DNA from: an uncultured Flavobacteriales bacterium
Lineage (GTDB): Bacteria > Bacteroidota > Bacteroidia > Flavobacteriales > UBA1820
Assembly: GCA_902478645.1 (NCBI GenBank)
Contig: CABSLV010000009.1
Coordinates: 3,960 to 67,959 of the forward strand
Direction of reading: 5' to 3'
DNA: 64,000 nucleotides
Part shown: piece by piece, positions 24,821 through 30,407 of the stretch
How positions within the stretch are numbered: the first letter of the stretch is position 1
Layout of the letters: every line of letters begins with the position of its first letter
Notes under the pieces: model-generated
Databases searched by the model: none
What the model was told of the DNA's origin: nothing
Seen by the model: only the letters and a program-made list of their open reading frames with translations
Position numbers and translations under genes: made by a program

Positions 24821-25240
24821 ATGAAAAAGTCCATTTTCCTTGTTCTTTTAAGTTGTTTTGGTTTTCTGTCTGCTAAAGCAGAAACCACGCTCAACCAGGA
24901 TGAACAAACTACTACCTTATATCGCCCTGCTGTAGAAGATCATTTCACATATAAACTTTTCCCAACGGAGAATATGTGGATATTCATCAAGCTAAACACG
25001 CGTAACGGCCAACTATGGCTCGTACAGTTCAGCCTTGATGAAGATAATCGAGGCGAATTCTATTTAGGGCTGCCTATCATTAATGATGCCGACGGAACAA
25101 ACGGACGTTTCACGCTTTATCCGACACAAAATATGTACAATTTTATTTTATTGGATCAAATCAACGGTCAAACATGGCAAGTCCAATGGTCTATAGACAT
25201 CGACAACCGATTTGTCATCCCTATTCCTTCTGAAAATTGA
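24821..25240 (+). CDS. Small secreted protein with an internal two-fold repeat
   Basis: 139 residues from ATG 24821, chosen because it gives a signal peptide (MKKSIFLVLLSCFGFLSAKA); an open frame upstream runs through the structured RNA. The mature protein contains two copies of a ~45-residue unit: FTYKLFPTENMWIFIKL..NGQLWLVQFSLD.DNR and FTLYPTQNMYNFILL..NGQTWQVQWSID.DNR. The unit is built around P-T-x-N-M, N-G-Q-x-W and V-Q-F/W-S. Similar small proteins occur in Bacteroides; their function is unknown. Base composition is AT-richer than neighbouring core genes, as is the next gene, suggesting a transferred pair. Confidence 0.75.
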   Translation: MKKSIFLVLLSCFGFLSAKAETTLNQDEQTTTLYRPAVEDHFTYKLFPTENMWIFIKLNTRNGQLWLVQFSLDEDNRGEFYLGLPIINDADGTNGRFTLYPTQNMYNFILLDQINGQTWQVQWSIDIDNRFVIPIPSEN

Positions 25241-25272
25241 CCACTCGATAAATAACCTCAAGTTCAACCCTT

Positions 25273-25834
25273 ATGAAAAAAATCATCCTCATATTGCTGT
25301 TAGGCCTTTGCACGATCAACCTATCTGCACAAAACCCATCAACACATCTGACTTTTATGGGAATTCCTATCAATGGATCTCCTAATGAATTTATGCTTAA
25401 ACTCACAAATAAAGGGATGTCCTATATTAAATCAACAGGAGATATAACTCTTCTTCAAGGGGATTTTGCAGGATTCAATGATTGCACGATTGGTATATAC
25501 GCAAATAACAATATTGTAAACAGTATTGTTGTCTCGACCCCCAAGTACGATGAGTGGACCTCCCTCGAAACAGGATACAGTTTTCTAAAGCTTGGACTTA
25601 CAGAAAAATACGGAGACCCCCATATCCTGTACTGAAGAATTCCAATCATACAGATATCCGAACAACACCCGCAAAATGAAACTTGCCAAAACAGGGAATT
25701 TAACTTACAATTCTCTCTTTGAAACAGATGAAGGATATATCAATCTCTCTATTTTGAAAGATCATTGTCAAATCATCTATACCGACAAAGACAACTTCAC
25801 AACTTCTGAAACAGCAAAATACAACGATTTATAA
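25273..25834 (+). pseudogene. Frameshifted small secreted protein gene
   Basis: The first frame (25273-25635) encodes a signal peptide (MKKIILILLLGLCTINLSAQ) and HLTFMGIPINGSPNEFMLKLTNKGMSY, a start I associate with a family of short secreted Bacteroides proteins. It ends abruptly after LTEKYGDPHILY. The +1 frame (entered before 25621, to 25834) continues with ISCTEEFQSYR and ends in DHCQIIYTDKDN..YNDL, a plausible natural C terminus. Removing one C from the C5 run at 25617-25621 joins the two into ~187 residues. Real decay, slipped-strand variation or a sequencing error all remain possible. AT-rich like the preceding gene. Confidence 0.65.
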
Positions 25835-25838
25835 CCCA

Positions 25839-25870
25839 AAAAAGCCTGATGTTCTCACATCAGGCTTTTT
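25839..25870. terminator. Bidirectional terminator between island and thrC
   Basis: AAAAAGCCTGATGT (25839-25852) pairs with ACATCAGGCTTTTT (25857-25870), 4-nt loop. It serves the + strand island and the convergent thrC. Confidence 0.88.
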
Positions 25871-25889
25871 CAGCAAATCCCGGGGGCTT

Positions 25890-27176
25890 TCACACCCCCC
25901 GGACGAACTCCTCCACGGCCGCCGTATCGGGGTCGATCGGAGTGAAATGTTTTTCCTTTCCCAAGAATTTGCGCAATCCCTCCGGCAAGTCGAAATCCCG
26001 TCCCAGCGCCTCGCGGATCACGTTGGAAAACTTCGCCCGGTGCGCCGTCGAAAGCCAGAACCCCCGCACTTGGTAAGCCTTGGCCGCGCTGTACCCCACC
26101 GCACTGTGCGGGTCGGACACATATCCATAACGGTCGTACAACTCGCGGATCGCCTCGAGGATCGCCTCGTCGTCGCAGCGATACCCCTTCACCCCGGCGG
26201 TGAGCGCCGTAAAGTCGCCCCCGTAGAGATCGAGTATCCGCTCGTAATTGCTCGGATTGCCCACGTCCATCGCATTGGCCAGGGTCATCACCGACGCACG
26301 GGGCTCGAACACGCCCGTTTCCAGGTATTTCGGGATGATGTCGTTGGCGTTGGAAGCTGCGACGAAACGCCCTACCGGCATCCCCATCCGGGCCGCCAGC
26401 ATGCCGGCCGAAAGGTTGCCGTAGTTCCCGCTCGGCACTACGATGTCGGGGGCGTCCTCGCCCGTGGTCTTTTTCCACTGTGCCCACGCGTAAAAGTAAT
26501 AGAACGACTGGGGCATCCAACGGAGCAAGTTGATGGAATTGGCAGAAGTAACGGCCTTTTCCCGGCGGAAAGCCGCATCGGAAAAGATCTCCTTGACGAT
26601 ACGCTGGCAGTCGTCGAACGTACCGCGCACCTTCAGCGGATGGATATTGCCGCCCAGGGTGGTCATCTGGCTTTCCTGCAGGTCGCTCACCTTTCCCTCG
26701 GGGTACAGCACCACGACCCGGATGCCCTCGATCCCGTAAAAACCGTTCGCCACGGCACTGCCCGTATCGCCCGAAGTAGCCGTCAGGATGACCAGATCGT
26801 CGTCCTTTTCATTCAATTCGCCCAACGCACGGCCCATGAAGCCTGCGCCCACGTCCTTGAAGGCAAAGGTAGGCCCGTGAAAGAGTTCCAGGGTGTACTT
26901 GTCGTCCCCGATGTGGCGAAGAGGCACCGGAAAACGGTAAGCGCCCTCCACGATACGGCGTATCTGCTGCGAAGACAAGTCCTCACCGAAGAAAAGCCCG
27001 GCGATGTACTCGGCCAGGTCGGCAAAGGAGCCTTCCGAAAGTTCGAGCACCCGGTCCTTGTCGACGGTCGGGATCCGCTCCGGCATGAAAAGCCCCCCGT
27101 CGGGTGCCAGTCCCATAAAAGCCGTCTGTTTGAGCGTATAACGGGCGGCATGATCTCGCGTACTGTAATATTTCAT
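25890..27176 (-). CDS. thrC: Threonine synthase
   Basis: 428 residues. A PLP enzyme converting O-phosphohomoserine to threonine, the last pathway step. The PLP lysine is Lys107 in LFHGPTFAFKDVGAGFMGRAL; TATSGDTGSAVANGF is the phosphate-binding loop, and VVPSGNYGNLSAGMLAARMG and STAHRAKFSNVI are conserved. N-terminal YYSTRDHAARYTLKQTAFMGLAPDGGLFMPE is typical of the longer class II (E. coli-like) form. It lies 32 bp after thrB in a threonine-attenuated operon and ends at a bidirectional hairpin. Confidence 0.95.
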   Translation of the reverse strand: MKYYSTRDHAARYTLKQTAFMGLAPDGGLFMPERIPTVDKDRVLELSEGSFADLAEYIAGLFFGEDLSSQQIRRIVEGAYRFPVPLRHIGDDKYTLELFHGPTFAFKDVGAGFMGRALGELNEKDDDLVILTATSGDTGSAVANGFYGIEGIRVVVLYPEGKVSDLQESQMTTLGGNIHPLKVRGTFDDCQRIVKEIFSDAAFRREKAVTSANSINLLRWMPQSFYYFYAWAQWKKTTGEDAPDIVVPSGNYGNLSAGMLAARMGMPVGRFVAASNANDIIPKYLETGVFEPRASVMTLANAMDVGNPSNYERILDLYGGDFTALTAGVKGYRCDDEAILEAIRELYDRYGYVSDPHSAVGYSAAKAYQVRGFWLSTAHRAKFSNVIREALGRDFDLPEGLRKFLGKEKHFTPIDPDTAAVEEFVRGV

Positions 27177-27208
27177 TTTCGTTCTTTTTCCTGTCCGTTT
27201 TTATTCCC

Positions 27209-28138
27209 TCAATCCAATACCCGCGCACCGACGGTCGGCACATGCGAAACATAGAGGTCGTTTTCGATGTTCAAGCGGTCGAAATGCACTTTCATCGCCT
27301 GTCCTACCCGCCGGGCCGTTTCGATCGAGTCGCTCAAAGCGAACACCGAAGGCCCGGAACCCGAGATGTTGACCGCCAAGGCTCCTTCGGCCATGCAAGC
27401 GGCCTTGAGTGCATCGTAGCCCGGGATAAAACCTTTCCGGTACGGCTCCACCACCACATCGCGCATCGAACGGCCGATGAGCGCCATGTCGCCCGTCATG
27501 ATACCGGCGACCAACCCGCCGACATTGCCCCATTGGGTAACGGCCTCGCGCATCGGGATTTCCTTGCGCAATACATCGCGGGCTGCCTTGGTCGAGACCA
27601 TGATGTGGGGATGCACCACCGAGAAACAAAACGCTTCCGGCACGGGCAGGCTGACCACATCGAGGGGATCGTACCCGCGGATGAACACAATGCCGCCCAT
27701 TACCGACGGGGCGGAGTTGTCGGCATGAGCCGTGCCGCTGATCAGTTTTTCGCCCTGCATGGCAAACTCCACCAGGTCTTTCACGGCAAAGGGTCGGCCG
27801 AAAAGTTCGTTGAGACCAAAGACGGCAGCCGCCGATGAAGCGGCACTCGAACCGATACCGCTGCCCGGGAGGATCTTTTTCTCCACGACGATCTCCACCG
27901 CCACTTTCTTTCCTACGGCGGCCAGGAATGCGCGAACCGCCGGGGTAATGACGTTCTTTTCAACGTCCGAAGGGAGATCTACCCCGCTTTCGTTCCCGAT
28001 CGACAAACTGTCGCCCGGACGGACGGACATGCGCAATACGTCGCCTACCCCATCCAGGGCCATCCCCATCACATCGAATCCACAACCCAGATTGGCCGTC
28101 GAAGCCGGGGCGAATACTCTTATCGTCTTATTTTCCAT
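27209..28138 (-). CDS. thrB: Homoserine kinase
   Basis: 309 residues, GHMP kinase fold. It phosphorylates homoserine, giving the substrate of ThrC. Motif 1 is VFAPASTANLGCGFDVMGMAL, the ATP loop is PGSGIGSSAASSAAAV (residues 91-106), and motif 3 is VNISGSGPSVFAL near the C terminus. It is first in the thrB-thrC operon behind a threonine leader peptide. thrA, which usually precedes these genes, is not next to it. Confidence 0.95.
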   Translation of the reverse strand: MENKTIRVFAPASTANLGCGFDVMGMALDGVGDVLRMSVRPGDSLSIGNESGVDLPSDVEKNVITPAVRAFLAAVGKKVAVEIVVEKKILPGSGIGSSAASSAAAVFGLNELFGRPFAVKDLVEFAMQGEKLISGTAHADNSAPSVMGGIVFIRGYDPLDVVSLPVPEAFCFSVVHPHIMVSTKAARDVLRKEIPMREAVTQWGNVGGLVAGIMTGDMALIGRSMRDVVVEPYRKGFIPGYDALKAACMAEGALAVNISGSGPSVFALSDSIETARRVGQAMKVHFDRLNIENDLYVSHVPTVGARVLD

Positions 28139-28170
28139 TGTCGGATTTTCAGATTTTTGCTTTTACTACC

Positions 28171-28319
28171 AAAAAAAGGAATCATGCTTGCCGGAATCTC
28201 GCTTTCTCTCATCTCCCGTTCCGGACCGATACGGGTTCCAACCCCCGCTCTCCCGCGGGGACCTAAAAGCATTAGGTATGACAAATTGGAAATATACTAC
28301 ACGCTACCCCCGAGGGGTA
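28171..28319 (-). promoter_or_regulatory. Putative threonine attenuator (hairpin region before thrB)
   Basis: Transcribed right to left. A 6-bp hairpin overlaps the leader stop codon (28319-28305, TACCCC/GGGGTA). Next come ACCTAA/TTAGGT (28277-28261), CCCCGC/GCGGGG (28260-28243) and CCCGT/ACGGG further on, and a run of seven T at 28177-28171. The ACCCC of the leader can pair either locally or with the distal GGGGGU near 28248-28240, so alternative folds are possible. I do not see a strong stem abutting the T-run, so the exact terminator is unresolved. Confidence 0.6.
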
Positions 28320-28435
28320 ATTGTAGTAATGGTAGTAGTGGTAGCCGTGGTGCCCGAAGTAATGACAGCGCAAGCGTTCAGGCCGAAGCCCTCGCCCGAA
28401 AAGTTGCCGCCGATGTTTGCCCACGTGTTTTTCAT
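28304..28435 (-). CDS. Threonine leader peptide (43 aa)
   Basis: A short frame from ATG 28435 to TAG 28304, starting MKNTWANIGGNF and ending with the tract TTATTTTITTIT before PRG and stop. Nine Thr and two Ile codons sit within twelve, just before a set of hairpins and upstream of thrB-thrC. This is the classical attenuation design (compare E. coli thrL): scarcity of Thr-tRNA or Ile-tRNA stalls the ribosome in the tract and favours read-through. The start is only 8 nt after the -7 box, so the mRNA is leaderless or nearly so. Confidence 0.88.
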   Translation of the reverse strand: MKNTWANIGGNFSGEGFGLNACAVITSGTTATTTTITTITPRG

Positions 28436-28443
28436 AACGGCGA

Positions 28444-28474
28444 CAAAGTTACATCAAATTTTTATACATCCAAA
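28444..28474 (-). promoter_or_regulatory. Promoter of the thr operon
   Basis: On the minus strand TTTG (28474-28471), 19-bp spacer, TAACTTTG (28451-28444): a full match to the Bacteroidetes vegetative promoter. The predicted start lies about 3-5 nt before the leader-peptide ATG. Confidence 0.88.
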
Positions 28475-28602
28475 ACTATTTCGCCGTTTTTATGCGATTC
28501 ACCCACACTTTAACACTACAAGACAAAAAACACAGCAACACAAAGACAAAATCGTTGCATTTTTTATTTCACACTACTTCTTCCCAAAAAGGGAGAAGGG
28601 GA

Positions 28603-29295
28603 CTATTCGTCAAGCCCCTGCGCCTCTTCCAACAAAGCCTTCGCACCCTCCGGCCGTCCTGCCAAACGGCAAAATTCGGCCACCTGCGACAAAGCCCCTT
28701 TCAGGGCCGCCCCATGAGCATTGCCATCGAGACGGAAGAGCTGCCGACGGTCGGACAACATCGCCCGGTAGTGTTCTTCGGCGCGGGTGAGGTCTCCGGT
28801 CTTTTTCTCATAGAAAACAGCCAGGTTGTTGTGCAGTACCGCCGAGCGCAACAAGGCCCTTTCGGATACCTCTTCACCATACTCGGAGAGGGTTTTCGCA
28901 TTCGCTTCCAAGGCCGCCCGATAATGCTCCTCGGCGCAGGGGAACAGCCCTTGGCGGGAATACGAAAACGCCAGATCATTCTCCAGTTCGACCACACGCG
29001 GGAGGAAATTTTCGTCGTACCGGGCGAATTCCCGGCCATACGCCAAGGCCTTTTCGAGCGCACGGGCTTCCTGATCGTACCGACCGGTGTCGGCATAGAC
29101 AAGAGCGAGATTGCCCAAGGCGGCGAGGATCTGCGGAGGGGTTTCGTACTGGTCGTCGTAGAGTTGTTCGTACTGGCGGATCGAAGCCTGGTACAAGTCT
29201 TCGGCCTGTTGCATGTCCCCGCGGTCCGTACAGTTCAGAGCACGGTGGAACAAGTCGGAAGCCGACGCGTAGGTAGGTTTTTCCTGATTGGACAT
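28603..29295 (-). CDS. Tetratricopeptide-repeat protein, 230 aa
   Basis: 230 residues, no signal peptide or membrane span, so cytoplasmic. Degenerate TPR pairs run through most of it: ASDLFHRALNCTDRGDMQQAEDLYQASIRQYEQL, AALGNLALVYADTGRYDQEARALEKALAYG, DLAFSYSRQGLFPCAEEHYRAALEA and NNLAVFYEKKTGDLTRAEEHYRAML. It resembles a kinesin-light-chain-like TPR stack, a protein-interaction scaffold. No partner is evident. It is last in a possible minus-strand unit with OmpA and the microproteins upstream. Confidence 0.82.
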   Translation of the reverse strand: MSNQEKPTYASASDLFHRALNCTDRGDMQQAEDLYQASIRQYEQLYDDQYETPPQILAALGNLALVYADTGRYDQEARALEKALAYGREFARYDENFLPRVVELENDLAFSYSRQGLFPCAEEHYRAALEANAKTLSEYGEEVSERALLRSAVLHNNLAVFYEKKTGDLTRAEEHYRAMLSDRRQLFRLDGNAHGAALKGALSQVAEFCRLAGRPEGAKALLEEAQGLDE

Positions 29296-29320
29296 TTCCC
29301 GTTTGTAGTTTTATTTACAT

Positions 29321-29443
29321 TTAATGCCTTTTCAACCAACGTATAACAGCTCTTATAAGCAGTAGGATAGGAACCAAAACTACAAAAAGTAATATAAAAA
29401 TAATTACCAATTGCCAAGGGCCAACAGAACCAAGTGTGATCAT
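29321..29443 (-). CDS. Candidate 40-aa single-pass membrane microprotein
   Basis: An unlisted short frame: ATG 29443 to TAA 29321. It starts MITLGSVGPWQLVIIF, continues with an uninterrupted hydrophobic stretch to ILLLI, and ends RAVIRWLKRH. The G-S-V/I-G-P-W-x-x-V/I-I-I start resembles TatA/TatE N termini, but the amphipathic helix and acidic tail of TatA are missing. The basic end predicts a cytoplasmic C terminus. It sits 25 bp before the TPR gene in the same direction. Hydrophobic chance frames exist, so confidence is moderate. Confidence 0.5.
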   Translation of the reverse strand: MITLGSVGPWQLVIIFILLFVVLVPILLLIRAVIRWLKRH

Positions 29444-29444
29444 A

Positions 29445-29543
29445 TCAATAATTTTGATTTCTACCAATTCCACCTAAAAGACGAAAAATTTCATCTTCCA
29501 AGAAAAAAGCAGGACTTAAAACACCGCCAGTCTCATAAAACAC
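29445..29543 (-). other. Possible 32-aa frame or gene remnant
   Basis: A GTG-initiated frame (29543 to TGA at 29445) reading VFYETGGVLSPAFFLEDEI and on to GRNQNY. The same frame stays open further upstream (...NQSGYLLKYA), so it may be the tail of a lost gene. It ends 1 bp before the 40-aa microprotein ATG. Residue usage looks protein-like but no ATG is present. The rest of the 29296-29599 gap is AT-rich without further signals. Confidence 0.25.
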
Positions 29544-29599
29544 GGCATATTTCAACAAGTAACCGGACTGATTAAGAAAACAAAAACAAACAGAGCAAC

Positions 29600-30298
29600 T
29601 CAAAGCTGTCCGTTCTGTGCCTGACGGATCATATCCTCGCTGGCCGTGATGTAAACCTCCACCCGGCGATTGGCCGCGCGGCCTTCCGCCGTGGAATTGT
29701 CGGCAATGGGAGCGTCGTAAGCCAGCCCTTCGGTCTTGATGCGGTCGCGGGAGATCCCCTGTCCTACCAGATTGTTGGCCACGGCCGTAGCACGCTCCAG
29801 GGAAAGGCGCTCATTGACCGCACGCGAACCGGTATTGTCCGTATGGCCATACACGGTGATGTCCGTCTGGGGATTGTTCCGCACGGAAGCGGCGAACTTG
29901 GCCAGGGAAGCGCGTGCCGAGGAACTCAATTCGGACTTTCCGGTGTCGAACAGGATACCCGAATCGAACGTTACCCGGATCGCCTGGAGATTGTTCTTGT
30001 CTGTCACCGTTTCCACCCGGGCCTCATCGCCCAACTGCGATTCGAGTTCCGCCGCCTGGCGGTCCATTTTCTTGCCGATGGCCGCCCCGGCTGCCGTACC
30101 GACTACCCCGCCGACCGCCGCTCCGATCACCGCGCCTTTTCCTCCGCCGATGATCGCGCCCAGCCCGGCACCGGCTGCCACACCCGAACCAGCCCCGATG
30201 GCCGCACCTTTGCCCGTATTGGTCCAAGTCGAGCAGGAGGAACAAGCCAATACCGCAGCGGCCAGTACGACCGCCATCTTACCGCTTACCTTTTTCAT
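29600..30298 (-). CDS. OmpA-family lipoprotein with glycine-zipper region
   Basis: 232 residues. A lipoprotein signal (VVLAAAVLACSSCS; Cys19 or Cys22) is followed by a glycine-zipper stretch (GKGAAIGAGSGVAAGAGLGAIIGGGKGAVIGAAVGG, about 29-75) resembling YMGG/Rick_17kDa domains. The C-terminal OmpA domain (about 105-222) has VTFDSGILFDTGKSELSSSA, VYGHTDNTGSRAVNERLSLERA and RAANRRVEVYI. The last domain binds peptidoglycan, anchoring the outer membrane to the wall; the zipper may insert in the membrane. Encoded upstream of the microproteins and TPR gene on the same strand. Confidence 0.9.
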   Translation of the reverse strand: MKKVSGKMAVVLAAAVLACSSCSTWTNTGKGAAIGAGSGVAAGAGLGAIIGGGKGAVIGAAVGGVVGTAAGAAIGKKMDRQAAELESQLGDEARVETVTDKNNLQAIRVTFDSGILFDTGKSELSSSARASLAKFAASVRNNPQTDITVYGHTDNTGSRAVNERLSLERATAVANNLVGQGISRDRIKTEGLAYDAPIADNSTAEGRAANRRVEVYITASEDMIRQAQNGQL

Positions 30299-30407
30299 CG
30301 TCTTCCGTATGTATTCGTTATTTTTTACCGGCGCAGCCGGACTCCCCGACCACCTCCCTTTTCAAGACAAAGAAACACTTTCCCCGGCACTTTTGCAAGG
30401 GGAAAAA

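Noticed and set aside
29321..29443. Calling the 40-aa frame TatA
   Set aside because: Only the first ~15 residues resemble TatA; the amphipathic helix is missing.
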